A stretch of 36,511 bases of DNA. Origin: an uncultured Verrucomicrobiota bacterium. Its GTDB lineage: Bacteria > Verrucomicrobiota > Verrucomicrobiia > Limisphaerales > UBA9464. Below, in pieces: positions 9,501 to 16,950 of this stretch; position 1 is the first letter of the stretch, and each line of letters begins with the position of its first letter. The notes beneath the pieces were generated by a model. The model was not told the DNA's origin. It did not search any database and saw nothing but the letters and a program-made list of their open reading frames with translations. The position numbers and the translations under genes are program-made. Location of the stretch: the NCBI GenBank assembly GCA_903880005.1, contig CAIRNV010000190.1, positions 1 through 36,511 on the forward strand, read 5' to 3'.

Positions 9501-11810
9501 GGCGCCGCTCGGGGAACGCGGGTCGGAGCCATCGGACGTGAAGACCACGAAGCCCGCGCCGGGGTTGGCCAGGGTGACGACCGAGCCGGGGGCGACGATC
9601 CCGCCGAAGGGCGACATGGAGGGTGCCGCGATGACCGGGAAGAGGTTCGCGGCGCGAAGCTGGCCAAGGACGATGTTGCCCCGGGATGGGAGGTAGGCGT
9701 TGAGGATGCGGTTGGCGGCGGGGAGCCAGTGGCCGTCGCGGGTCAGGGGCGTGGATGTCTTGCTATCTCCCCATCGCGCGGACTCGGCCACCACGGGGAG
9801 GAAGAGTTGGTTCGTGCGTGCGGCGAAGCGGCCCTGGGCGGCGGCGGCCGTCAGGGCCCCTTGGTTGAAGAAGTGGCGTTGGACGCGGTCGGCGACGCGA
9901 AGGCGGAAGGACGGGCTTTGCCAGAGTCGCTGCCAAATGTATTGGGGGTTCGAGTACACGACGGAGTCGTTGCCCGCGGCGAAGGGCCCGACCCGGTTTT
10001 GGTTGACGTCGAGCAGCGTGTGCTCGGCGTCGTGGGAGATGAAGCGGAAGCCGCCGTGGGCGCCGGTGCGGTCGCGCAGGCCGTACCAGTTGTTGGGCCG
10101 GGTGTTGCCGAGGAAGTTCGAGATCGGGGCGTCGAGGTTGCCGCCAAAGACGATCACGAGCATGTAGTCGATGAGGTTGTCGATCTCGAGGAGGTTCTCG
10201 TAGGCGGCGTTGGGCGTGCCGTCCGGGTTGCGGCCCTGGACGCGCCAGAAGGTCGTCTCGGCATTGGATGCCGTGATGGCCTTGCATTGGTTGTAGAGCC
10301 GGGTCCACGCGTCGAGCGTGCCGTCCGTCGCGTTGATGGCATAGGGCCCCGCCTCGACCTTGATCACGTCGTAGTCCTCGGGGCGTCCGCCGAAGTAGGC
10401 GGAGCCAAAGTTGGCCTCCGGCCGCTCGCACGAGTTGAAGATCCCCCAGTACACGCCGTTGATGTAGAGGTGGTAGTAGTTGCCGCGCTCGCCTTGCTGT
10501 CCCATGGCCAACTGGGTGTCCCGCGAGAACACGTCGCGGATGAAGACCCCGTTGGAACCGTCGCCGGGGTCGAAGCTCCACGAGTAGTTTTGGAACGTCC
10601 GGAGATCGAGCGCGTCGAACTCCTCCACGCCGCCGGCATGCAACGGGAACCGAAGCTTGTCCACGCCGTAGGCTTCCCGGAAGAAGAAGCGGAACGCGTG
10701 CTTCGGGTTGCCCGTGGAACGGCTGAACCCCCCGCGAATCCGCACGCCGCAGTCGGCCTGGAAGCCCGTTCGCCCGTCCGGGAAGATCAGCTCCAACGAC
10801 GCCGGCCGCTCCCAGTCGCGGCCGTCCTGCCCCGGGTTCGAGAAGATGCCCGTCGCACCGTCGAACAGGTTCGAGAGCGTCGTTACCAGGCTGAAACTCG
10901 GCAGCGCCTTCAACGCCGGGATGATCTGCGCCGCATACGTCGGGGAGTCCACGATCCGCGGATCCATGCCATAGTTGTACGTTTGCGACTGGCTTCCCGG
11001 CGTCGGCCACTCCGGCCATGGCACCGCCCCGGTCGGTGACTGACGGATCACGTCCCCCAGGAACAAGTACGTCTGCGTGTCCACGTCCGACGGTTGCAGC
11101 CCCGCCTTGAACGCCGCCGCCCGCATGACCGTCGTGCGGGACACCCGCACCGGCCCCCCATACACCGTCCCCGTGGTCGCCGTGGGCGGCGCGCCGTTCG
11201 TCGTGTAGCGGATCGTCGCCCCCGCCGTGGCGCACGTGATGGCCAGGTCGAACGGTTGGTCGAACACGCCCCGGTCCACGCTGAACTTCGTGTCCGCCAC
11301 GAAGTCGCCCACGCCCCCCGCGTTCGCCGCGCCCGGCGTCGGCGGGTTGAAGTAGTAGGCCTGGCCGGCCCGCGTCCCATACGAGATGTCCGCCCGCTGG
11401 GACGGATACGAGGGCGCGAACTCGGTCGCGGCCGGCCCCTCGGGCGGGAACAGCGCGAGGTATTCGCCATCGGCCGACAAGCTGAAGCTGGTGTGCAGGG
11501 GCGCCGCGTTGTTGGTCCGGTTCTTGCCCGAGGCGAACACGACGAGGTACGCGCCGGGTGAAAGGGTGACGGTGGGAAACACCCACTTGCGGGGGGCGCC
11601 TGCGTCGTCCGTGAGGGACCAGCCCTGCAAGTTGACTGGCGCCGTGCCCCCGTTCCACAGCTCGATCCAGTCGGGTCGATCCCCGTCCGCATCCACCAAC
11701 CCCTTGCCGTTGCTGGCAAGGAACTCGGTGAGCACCACCTGTCCCATCACCCGTGCACCCAGCACCCCGGCGAGGAGCCCCACCCATGTCGCCCGTTGCA
11801 AATTCTTCAT
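6570..11810 (-). CDS. Giant secreted lamin-tail-domain / CotH protein
   Basis: A 1746-residue exported protein. ATG at 11810 is chosen because it is preceded by GGGGG at good spacing and opens a signal peptide (MKNLQRATWVGLLAGVLG); an in-frame ATG lies at 11822. In order: lamin-tail domain 1 (about 23-150), a chitobiase-C-like beta module (175-250), a CotH-like region (about 340-620, with NPKHAFRFFFREAYG and FRFISHDAEHTLLD), and a second beta module (735-800). Lamin-tail domains 2, 3 and 4 follow (about 815-960, 985-1120, 1130-1290), then PKD-like 1 (1312-1403), a jelly-roll segment (1410-1580), PKD-like 2 (1583-1672) and a terminal beta module. CotH relatives include atypical secreted protein kinases, but activity here is unproven. 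Lamin-tail domains are common in surface proteins of this phylum. The stop codon lies in repeat copy 1. The domain calls are good; the role is unknown. Confidence 0.88.
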   Translation of the reverse strand: MKNLQRATWVGLLAGVLGARVMGQVVLTEFLASNGKGLVDADGDRPDWIELWNGGTAPVNLQGWSLTDDAGAPRKWVFPTVTLSPGAYLVVFASGKNRTNNAAPLHTSFSLSADGEYLALFPPEGPAATEFAPSYPSQRADISYGTRAGQAYYFNPPTPGAANAGGVGDFVADTKFSVDRGVFDQPFDLAITCATAGATIRYTTNGAPPTATTGTVYGGPVRVSRTTVMRAAAFKAGLQPSDVDTQTYLFLGDVIRQSPTGAVPWPEWPTPGSQSQTYNYGMDPRIVDSPTYAAQIIPALKALPSFSLVTTLSNLFDGATGIFSNPGQDGRDWERPASLELIFPDGRTGFQADCGVRIRGGFSRSTGNPKHAFRFFFREAYGVDKLRFPLHAGGVEEFDALDLRTFQNYSWSFDPGDGSNGVFIRDVFSRDTQLAMGQQGERGNYYHLYINGVYWGIFNSCERPEANFGSAYFGGRPEDYDVIKVEAGPYAINATDGTLDAWTRLYNQCKAITASNAETTFWRVQGRNPDGTPNAAYENLLEIDNLIDYMLVIVFGGNLDAPISNFLGNTRPNNWYGLRDRTGAHGGFRFISHDAEHTLLDVNQNRVGPFAAGNDSVVYSNPQYIWQRLWQSPSFRLRVADRVQRHFFNQGALTAAAAQGRFAARTNQLFLPVVAESARWGDSKTSTPLTRDGHWLPAANRILNAYLPSRGNIVLGQLRAANLFPVIAAPSMSPFGGIVAPGSVVTLANPGAGFVVFTSDGSDPRSPSGAESAASRRYTDPIALRSARVIKARVHRVEPGIDEWSPLVEATFHVRQDVSGLRFSEIHYRPAADPSGAFTRDEFEFVELHNIGSSAVELSGFRFVDGIGLEFPMGTLLEGGSFLVLAENRAAFTNRYAGVAPDFVYTGQLSNTGERLALADPAGGLVMEVLYGVGAAWPAGADGLGFSLVPTNPIAQPGPGDAAAWRASSRVGGSPGAEDVSAGILPVIVNEVLAHTDPPALDTVELFNPNPVVAPVGGWWLTDDPSRPAKYRIPAGTLLPPGGWLVLDESAFHDVNQGTNAFRLSSLGDQVYLLSADAEGRLTGHVDGVSFGASFNGETFVRWTNSSGHVSMVRSAAPTLGAANSPPELPPVVLQEIHYAPGPGDLPFVELWNRSGLDVPLFDPANPDNTWGVSGIDFAFPRGFVLASGAHVVIAGTDPGRFRQAYGLPASVVVLGPWQGTLQSDGEFLRLQKPDGPTTVTLPSGAVSVVVPRVTVDEARYDGEAPWPIAAGLGGVSLERRAPALYGNDPNAWRAATGGPTPGAAAGSNRSPRVSAGPDREWLSAAFPLSVALEGWATDDGLPEPARLSGEWTQVSGPRGVVFRAPGASNGVVELPGQGTYVLRWRASDGEREATDDVQLTVARPGEAATLVPFGSTWRYFDQRQDLGSAWRERTFADTGWKTGKARLGYGGDGEVTTIAGGSILDRIPTAYFRLRFNVPSAAAVKDLKVQLIRDDGGVVYLNGAEVMRSAMPEGAISFGTFASQTIGGADETTPVEGTVSPALLVDGDNVLAVEIHQVNRTSSDLGFDLALQATVLGANAAPTAKAPASAEIRLPGVARLVAGFTDDGLPALPGVPTFSWSTVSGPGTVTFDPPDSPATSAAFGAAGTYVLRFTVHDGARTASDTVTVVARAAVSPPVLSMLHGPPPALRLGTQAGVAYSVRWRTRLVDGSWEKLSDIPAGDARTVEIPIPSADDTRFIQVIAGP

Positions 11811-11958
11811 GGAAACCCCCATGAAACGCCCGTGGGCAGCAAACCTCAAGCCATGCAACCGGCACACCCCTGGGACCGCGCCCGTCCCCGGGCGCTCCCT
11901 CCTGCCCAAGCGGCCGGAGACAGCCGCGCTCCCAGGCCAAGATGCCGCACCTCCGTGC

Positions 11959-11978
11959 GCCGGGTGAGGGCACCCGGC
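11959..11978. other. Intergenic hairpin (8-bp stem, AGGG loop)
   Basis: GCCGGGTG at 11959-11966 and CACCCGGC at 11971-11978 form a perfect 8-bp stem around four bases. It lies upstream of the lamin-tail/CotH start and downstream of the minus-strand operon that ends at 12082. No T-run follows. It could be a terminator or a small intergenic repeat unit. Confidence 0.4.
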
Positions 11979-12005
11979 CTACAGTCCTCACAGCACCGGA
12001 GTGAA

Positions 12006-12066
12006 GGTGGCAGCGGCATCCCCCCGCGGTTCGTGACCCAGCCCGAGCCGAGACGGCTCTGCCACC
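12006..12066. repeat. Structured intergenic palindrome sharing a 15-mer with 6365-6379
   Basis: GGTGGCAG (12006-12013) and CTGCCACC (12059-12066) are perfect inverted 8-mers. They enclose a smaller hairpin, GAGCCG-AGA-CGGCTC (12045-12059, sharing one base with the outer stem). GTGGCAGCGGCATCC at 12007-12021 recurs as its exact reverse complement at 6365-6379, inside another hairpin between genes. This points to a second small intergenic repeat family, distinct from the 170-bp one. It follows the operon end at 12082. Confidence 0.45.
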
Positions 12067-12081
12067 TGTCCCAAACCTTCC

Positions 12082-12711
12082 TCAAACCCCCAGGACCCGC
12101 CGCGCCGCCACCTGCAAGAATGCTCGTCGCTCCACCGTCAGACCCGCGCCGAGCCGCCGCACGCCGCCGCCCCGCAGCACCACCTCCAACACCGTCGTCT
12201 CCCGCGCGTCCCCATCCGAGTCGCGCCAACGCTTCGTCACCCACCGCACATCCTCCACGTCGGCCACCGCAAACCGTCGCGTCCACCCCACCGGGCCCAC
12301 GGACCTCCGGATCCATGCGTTCGGCCCCGACCTTCCCACCTCCGTCTTCCCGGCCAGCGCGAGGCACAATTGCACCGCGAGGATGAAGCTCGCCGCGACG
12401 AAGGGGAGCAGGAAGACGGCAAGCAACCCTTCGCCGCCTCCCGCCAGCCGAGCCTCCGCCCACCCCTCGGGCAACGTCATCCCGACGGACCGCGCGGCCC
12501 AGGACGCGCAGACGCCCACGAAGGAGCCCAAGACGGAGTTCCAGAAAACCGAGAAGACCAGGAGGAACCCTGCGGCCACGAGCGATCGCTCGCTCGCCCC
12601 CGCGACCGCCGCGTCGGGTTCCCATCGCAGCCAACATCCCCCCGGTGGCCGGTCGAGGAGGGCGACGTCGGGCGTGGGCGCCGGCGTTGCTTCAAGCGAT
12701 GCCCGCGTCAC
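12082..12711 (-). CDS. Small membrane protein of unknown function
   Basis: A 209-residue protein that I do not recognise. GTG at 12711 is chosen because it overlaps the stop of the upstream CotH gene as GTGA, a typical sign of translational coupling. Upstream in-frame starts would run into CotH coding sequence. Two hydrophobic segments are visible, at about residues 40-65 (LVAAGFLLVFSVFWNSVLG) and 93-118 (LLAVFLLPFVAASFILAVQL). They are followed by a soluble tail rich in beta-type sequence, with ARETTVLEVVLRGGGVRRLG suggesting a PH-like fold. The overlap suggests it works with, or is dosed with, the CotH protein. It could be a membrane partner; no enzyme motif is seen. Confidence 0.7.
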   Translation of the reverse strand: MTRASLEATPAPTPDVALLDRPPGGCWLRWEPDAAVAGASERSLVAAGFLLVFSVFWNSVLGSFVGVCASWAARSVGMTLPEGWAEARLAGGGEGLLAVFLLPFVAASFILAVQLCLALAGKTEVGRSGPNAWIRRSVGPVGWTRRFAVADVEDVRWVTKRWRDSDGDARETTVLEVVLRGGGVRRLGAGLTVERRAFLQVAARRVLGV

Positions 12712-14573
12712 GGCTTGGCCTTGTCCTCGTTCTCCTCCAGGCGCGTGATGACGAAGCCGTCGGCGTCCAACAACGCCTCGCCCCGCCATGCGGCGAATTC
12801 CACGACGACATCAATCTCCGTCTCCGGCTCGCCGATGGCGAACTCCACCGACAAGGGCGTCCAACCCTGCGCCGCCGCGACGATCTCGGGCATCTCATGG
12901 CCCGCCGCCCGGAACCCAAGGTGCGCCGAGGGATCGGCCCCGCGGACCTTGAGGCGGCCCGTCACGCGATACCGGCCGGGGTCGAGCAGCAGGGAGGAAC
13001 GCCAGGCGGCGGCGCCGAAGCCACCCGTCATGCGGATGGACAAGGCGTTGCCGTCCTCCGTGACGACGCGTTCGCATTGGGGGCGGCTGTTGCGACCGCG
13101 CCGCGCCTGCGGCGTCCAGTCGCGGAGGATGGCCGAGTCGCCCTTGGCCACCAGCTTGGGCCTCGCCACGACCCACGACACCTGCTGGGTGACCGACTGG
13201 ACGCGGGCCTGGATCAAGCGGCAGTACTCCTCGACCCACTGCGCATGCTCCTCGGCCGCGGACTTCGAGTACGCCGCCAACGTAGGCTGGATCCGGGCCG
13301 CGATGTCCCGCGCCTGCCGGAGCAACGCCTCCTCATGAAACACGTTCGTGGCCAGGTGCCCGATGCGCGCCAGGTATCGCCGGCGTCCCTCGGGATGCTC
13401 CAGGACGGCGGCGGCCACCTGGGCGCGCATGGGCATCCGGATCGACGCCGAGGTCGGCATGCGCTGCCCAACGCCAAACGTCTGGTCCAGCCCGTGCGGC
13501 ATGAACACGAGCCGGCCCGTCTTCGGGTCGTCGTAGATCCGGTAGTTGTTCCGGTTGATGGCGTACCCGTCCCAGTTGCACACGAAGACGTCCACGGCCA
13601 CGAGGGAGATGAATCGCTCCACGTCGAGCGTGTTGGTAAGGGCGGCCCAGCGGCGGCCGGGGTTGGACTCCTCCAAGGCCTTGCCGAGGCGCCCCAGGCC
13701 CGGGTGCTGGTCCTTGTGCTTGCCCGACACCACTTCCAACGGCCGCTCCAACACATCCTGCACGAACCCCCCGTCGTAGAGGTTGCCGTCATCGTCCTCG
13801 AAATGCTGCCGGACGAAGGCCTTGCCCCAGCCCTCGGCCAGGACGTACAGGCCAAGGTCGCGCCCGTTGACCTCGACGGTCACGTGGTCCGTCCTCGGCA
13901 CCGGCACGCCCGCCTGTCGATACAGGTCGCGGCACAGCGTCTCGCTGACGAACGTCGGGTCCTGCACCGAGTTGTTCAGCGAAACCTTGGGCATCCCGCG
14001 GAACACCTGGCCCTTCGCGTGCTTGCCGAAGTTCAGCGTGAACGCCGGCTTGTCGTCGTACGGTCGGAAGCTGCCAGCCGCGCCCTTGAGGTGCAGCGCC
14101 ACGTTGGTGAAAACCTCGTCGCCGCAACGAACCGTCGCGCGCACCTCCGGGCGGTCCGGGTCAAGCCCCATGCCAAACCCGCGAAAACGGTGGGGCTGCG
14201 AGCGCAGCGCGTCCTCGGCCTCGCCGGACATCTCGATGCGGATGCGTGCCAGGTTGGTGGGCAATGACGTCGGCTGGAGGGCCCGTGCGTCCATGCGCGG
14301 GGAACGCCGCGGCCCTCGCCCCTCCCCGCCGCGCCATCGGCCTTGCTGGGCCAACGGATGATCCTCCGGGCGAAACCACCGGCCTTCCGTCACCACGTTG
14401 TAGCCCACCAACACCGCCAGGAACGTCCACAGCAACGCCGTGAACGCCACGGACCAAGGCGAACGGCGTCGCCGGATCGTCGGCAGCGGCGGCGGGACGG
14501 GCCGCGCCCACGGCGGCAAGGGCGGCGGCAACGAAGGGGGCTGTGGCGTTGCGTTGGGAGGCGCGTCGGACAT
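12708..14573 (-). CDS. Membrane-anchored CotH kinase family protein
   Basis: A 621-residue protein. A proline-rich cytoplasmic start is followed by one membrane segment at about 38-60 (SVAFTALLWTFLAVLVGYNV), so the rest is probably outside the membrane. The CotH domain spans about 105-430. Likely family residues are Lys175 (DDKPAFTLNF), Asp335 (CNWDGYAINRNNY) and Asp363 (PHGLDQTFG), the lysine and two aspartates expected of an atypical kinase-like site. A beta-rich carbohydrate-binding-like region closes the protein (about 500-610). Bacillus CotH phosphorylates spore-coat proteins; the substrate here is unknown. The start ATG at 14573 has AAGGCC upstream. The stop overlaps the start of the next gene, and a pseudopilin gene lies 61 bases upstream. 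The pair may couple a pilin-like component to a surface kinase; this is inference. Confidence 0.88.
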   Translation of the reverse strand: MSDAPPNATPQPPSLPPPLPPWARPVPPPLPTIRRRRSPWSVAFTALLWTFLAVLVGYNVVTEGRWFRPEDHPLAQQGRWRGGEGRGPRRSPRMDARALQPTSLPTNLARIRIEMSGEAEDALRSQPHRFRGFGMGLDPDRPEVRATVRCGDEVFTNVALHLKGAAGSFRPYDDKPAFTLNFGKHAKGQVFRGMPKVSLNNSVQDPTFVSETLCRDLYRQAGVPVPRTDHVTVEVNGRDLGLYVLAEGWGKAFVRQHFEDDDGNLYDGGFVQDVLERPLEVVSGKHKDQHPGLGRLGKALEESNPGRRWAALTNTLDVERFISLVAVDVFVCNWDGYAINRNNYRIYDDPKTGRLVFMPHGLDQTFGVGQRMPTSASIRMPMRAQVAAAVLEHPEGRRRYLARIGHLATNVFHEEALLRQARDIAARIQPTLAAYSKSAAEEHAQWVEEYCRLIQARVQSVTQQVSWVVARPKLVAKGDSAILRDWTPQARRGRNSRPQCERVVTEDGNALSIRMTGGFGAAAWRSSLLLDPGRYRVTGRLKVRGADPSAHLGFRAAGHEMPEIVAAAQGWTPLSVEFAIGEPETEIDVVVEFAAWRGEALLDADGFVITRLEENEDKAKP

Positions 14574-14634
14574 CGGGAGGCCTTGGTTGATGGGATGGGA
14601 ACGCTTGGGCCCGGGCTCGTGGCGAAGGGCTCGT

Positions 14635-15111
14635 TCAGTCCTGCAACAGGTCGATCACGCGGATTCTCAGGTTTTGCTCGCCGGTCGCGGGCGACGCGCC
14701 CACGTCCAACACCACGAAGTCCGCCGCCGCGTCGGCCGCGAAGGGATGGAACACCACCGATCCCAGCCGCAGCCACTCGGAGGTCGTGGACCTGAGTTGG
14801 CACGCGGCGATGAAGCCGGTCAACGACAGTTTCCCGTGGCCCGGATGGGCCGTGCGAAACGCCGAGTAGCGACCCCGGATCTCGGCGAGGGCGACCGGTG
14901 TCGTGGCCGTCCCGGCGCTGGCGACGCCGGCGACCCCACGCGCCTTCCGCAACGCCTTGCCCATGGGCGCCAGCATCAGCGAGGCCAGGATCCCGATGAT
15001 CGCCATCACGCACAGCAACTCGACCAAGGACACGCCCAACGCTGCCCGGCGCCCGGCGCGCGACGCGCGACCTTGGCCGGAACGATGGAATGGGAGGGAA
15101 GGTGATGTCAC
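14635..15111 (-). CDS. Type II secretion / type IV pilin-like pseudopilin
   Basis: A 158-residue prepilin-like protein. After a basic 26-residue leader comes the cleavage and methylation motif G26|VSLVE, with Glu at +5 of the mature protein (Glu31). A hydrophobic helix, LLCVMAIIGILASLMLAPM, follows. The soluble remainder is short and unlike major pilins. Proteins of this kind are numerous and scattered in this phylum, and no secretion ATPase or prepilin peptidase is encoded here. The start is GTG at 15111. The first about 14 codons coincide with a sequence very like the left end of the 170-bp repeat, so part of the leader appears to be repeat-derived. A start closer to the motif is conceivable. 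Confidence 0.85.
   Translation of the reverse strand: MTSPSLPFHRSGQGRASRAGRRAALGVSLVELLCVMAIIGILASLMLAPMGKALRKARGVAGVASAGTATTPVALAEIRGRYSAFRTAHPGHGKLSLTGFIAACQLRSTTSEWLRLGSVVFHPFAADAAADFVVLDVGASPATGEQNLRIRVIDLLQD
15072..15108. repeat. Solo left end of the 170-bp repeat inside the pseudopilin leader
   Basis: CTTGGCCGGAACGATG at 15072-15087 differs at one base from CTTAGCCGGAACGATG at the left end of copy 2 (17114-17129). It is followed by TGGGAGGGAAGGTGA (15091-15105), corresponding to TGGGAGGGAAGTGA in the full copies. No core or right end follows. The segment lies within the first codons of the pseudopilin gene. Confidence 0.65.
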
Positions 15112-15156
15112 GGGAGCTTCGCGGTCCCGCGATGCGCGCGCGGGACGTTGGGGTCG

Positions 15157-16086
15157 TCAAAACGTCTCCGGCACGCCCTCCTCGAGGAAGCGGATGCGAT
15201 CCAACGCGCCAGCATTGCCCCCCAGCTCCCGCAGCCATCGCGCCGGCTCCTCCATCGACTCGAAGCTCAGCTTGAACGTCCCGAAGTGCATCGGCACGAA
15301 CCAACGGGCCCCAAGGTCCAGGAAGGCCCGCAACGCCTCGTCCGGCCCCATGTGGACCCGACGAAAGCTGTCGGGGTAGTAGGCGCCGATGGGAAGCAAG
15401 GCGACCTCTGGGCGCAGGCGCCGGCCAATCTCCTCAAACCCATCGAAGTAGGCGGAGTCGCCGGCGTGGTAGAGACGGCGCCCACGGTGCTCCAGGACGA
15501 ACCCGCCGTACCCACGGTGCTCGTCACGCAGCGTCCGCGCCCCCCAGTGCTTGGCCGGGACCAGGGTGACCTTCCAGTCGCCGGACCCAAACGACTCCCA
15601 CCAGCGCAGCTCGATCACCCGCGCAAAACCCAGCCGCTTGGCAAGGGGCCCGCACCCCCACGGCATCACGGCCACCTTGGGCGACGTCAGCCGCCGGAGC
15701 GTCGGCTTGTGGAAGTGGTCGAAGTGCGCGTGCGTCAGCAAGACCAGGTCGATGGGCGGCAGGTCCTCGATCCGCAGGCCCGGCCGGCGCAGGCGCTTCA
15801 ACAGGAACAGCCAGTTCGCGAAGTTGGGATCCACCAGGACGTTCAACCCGTCGAACCGCGCCAGAAACGACGCATGCCCGATCCACGTCAACGACAGCCC
15901 GTCCTCCCCCAGCGGCGGGAATTCCGGCGTCTTCGTCGAGCCCGTCCGCTTCGTCAGCCACGCCTTCCACACCATCTCGCGGAAGAACGTCTTGGGATTG
16001 AAGTGGTTCGACGGCGTCAGCTCCTTGAACGACCGCGGCAGCCGCCTGCGAGGTCCGGGCGGCGTGTTGGGCGTGACGGGCGACAT
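15157..16086 (-). CDS. MBL-fold metal-dependent hydrolase (UlaG / NAPE-PLD-like)
   Basis: A 309-residue cytoplasmic enzyme of the metallo-beta-lactamase fold. The metal site is clear: His119-Ala-His121-Phe-Asp123-His124 in LTHAHFDHFH, then His180 (PAKHWGAR), Asp210 (HAGDSAYF) and a late His in VPMHFGTFKLS. The opening block (WIGHASFLARFDGLNVLVDP) and the pattern of conserved segments resemble the L-ascorbate-6-phosphate lactonase / N-acyl-phosphatidylethanolamine phospholipase D branch. Length fits that branch. The start is ATG at 16086, with GGGA a little upstream. It lies 23 bases after the STAS gene and 45 bases before the pseudopilin, so co-transcription is likely. The true substrate cannot be read from sequence. 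Confidence 0.92.
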   Translation of the reverse strand: MSPVTPNTPPGPRRRLPRSFKELTPSNHFNPKTFFREMVWKAWLTKRTGSTKTPEFPPLGEDGLSLTWIGHASFLARFDGLNVLVDPNFANWLFLLKRLRRPGLRIEDLPPIDLVLLTHAHFDHFHKPTLRRLTSPKVAVMPWGCGPLAKRLGFARVIELRWWESFGSGDWKVTLVPAKHWGARTLRDEHRGYGGFVLEHRGRRLYHAGDSAYFDGFEEIGRRLRPEVALLPIGAYYPDSFRRVHMGPDEALRAFLDLGARWFVPMHFGTFKLSFESMEEPARWLRELGGNAGALDRIRFLEEGVPETF

Positions 16087-16109
16087 GATGCAATCCCGCT
16101 CGTCGTGGC

Positions 16110-16679
16110 CTACGGCGCGGCCGGCGTCGCCGTGGGTTCGCCCGTCCCCTTGGCCTGACCCGGTCCCAAGCCGCCGCCGCGTGCCAGCTCCTCGCCGAGC
16201 ATCCGGCGCAGGTCCGCGAACCGCGACTCGTTGGCCTGGCTCAGGCGCCCCAGGTTCTCGTGCGCATCCAGGCAGAACCTCCCGATGTCCTCCCGGCTGG
16301 CCACGCCGGACGGCAACGCATGCATGGGCGCGTCCAAGGGCAACGGCTCCCCCTCGGGCGCCACGCGCAGCAACGGAAGGACCTCCAGGTTCGCCAGCCC
16401 GTCCACGATGCGCGCCCGGGCGTCATGCAGGACGAATTGCACGAGCGGCTTGCCGTCGTGCGACGCCTCGGCCAACCCCGCCAACGTCCCGGAGAACGTG
16501 CTGTCCAACAGGGGGCATCCAGCCAACGCCAGATGAACCTCGCGCACGCCTTGCGCGGCCATCTGCCGCACCGCCGCGTCGAAGTCCCGCGCCCGCTCCA
16601 CCGCCGCGCGGCCATTGATCCGAATCACGGCCACCCGACCGGCGCATGCGAGATGGATTCCTGGAAGGCTCGGTTCCAT
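16110..16679 (-). CDS. STAS-domain protein (anti-sigma-factor-antagonist-like)
   Basis: A 189-residue protein. Residues 7-105 fit the STAS fold, with the segment CPLLDSTFSGTLAGLA containing Ser60 after Asp59 at the position that is phosphorylated in SpoIIAA-type antagonists. Such proteins release an anti-sigma factor when unphosphorylated. The C-terminal 80 residues add a helical stretch (about 125-165, SREDIGRFCLDAHENLGRL) and a low-complexity glycine/proline tail that classic SpoIIAA lacks. No kinase, phosphatase or sigma factor is encoded nearby. ATG at 16679 is first in the minus-strand run. It could instead be a structural scaffold, because many STAS proteins have no sigma partner. Confidence 0.85.
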   Translation of the reverse strand: MEPSLPGIHLACAGRVAVIRINGRAAVERARDFDAAVRQMAAQGVREVHLALAGCPLLDSTFSGTLAGLAEASHDGKPLVQFVLHDARARIVDGLANLEVLPLLRVAPEGEPLPLDAPMHALPSGVASREDIGRFCLDAHENLGRLSQANESRFADLRRMLGEELARGGGLGPGQAKGTGEPTATPAAP

Positions 16680-16686
16680 GTCCTAC

Positions 16687-16735
16687 CCCACGCTCCCGCC
16701 ACCCTCCCCGCACGTCAAGCGTGGGGGCCGCCCGA
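16687..16735. other. 8-bp inverted repeat upstream of the STAS gene
   Basis: CCCACGCT at 16687-16694 and AGCGTGGG at 16728-16735 are perfect inverted 8-mers, 33 bases apart. They lie immediately before the ATG of the minus-strand STAS gene, so they would be in its 5' leader or promoter. They may be an operator or a leader hairpin; the wide loop makes this weak. Confidence 0.25.
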
Positions 16736-16741
16736 CCCGAC

Positions 16742-16836
16742 CCCGCAACACCCGAAGGACAAGGCTCTTGCGAAGGAAGGTTCCGCCCACCGGCCCGATC
16801 CGATGGACCCGCCTCCGTCCCGTCGGATCGTCCCGA
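16742..16836. repeat. Decayed right half of the 170-bp repeat family
   Basis: CGAAGGACAAGGCTCTTGCG, beginning at about 16753, closely matches CGAAGGACGAAGCTCTTGCG in copy 3 (36465-36484). The similarity continues with GAAGGAAGGTTCC against GAAAGAAGATCC. ATCGTCCCG at 16828-16836 then matches the right terminal repeat. The intervening bases are diverged. Read by eye, this is a degenerate copy lacking a recognisable left half. The rest of 16680-16950 holds nothing else I can support. Confidence 0.4.
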
Positions 16837-16950
16837 AAGAGCCCTCGGGGTCATGCCCGGCCCGGTCCCCCGGGGGGCATGGCATCCGGACCGATGGAGG
16901 GGTCCGGTCCGTCGCGATGTCACCCGATCCCGGTGGGAACGGCGGCGTGC

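Noticed and set aside
184-11810. Both giant proteins being exactly 1746 residues long
   Set aside because: Their domain content is unrelated apart from the terminal module, and the length match depends on the start choices. Treated as coincidence.
11811-11909. Upstream start of the lamin-tail/CotH gene at 11909
   Set aside because: The extra residues precede a clear signal peptide and lack signal-like character. ATG at 11810 has a good ribosome site.
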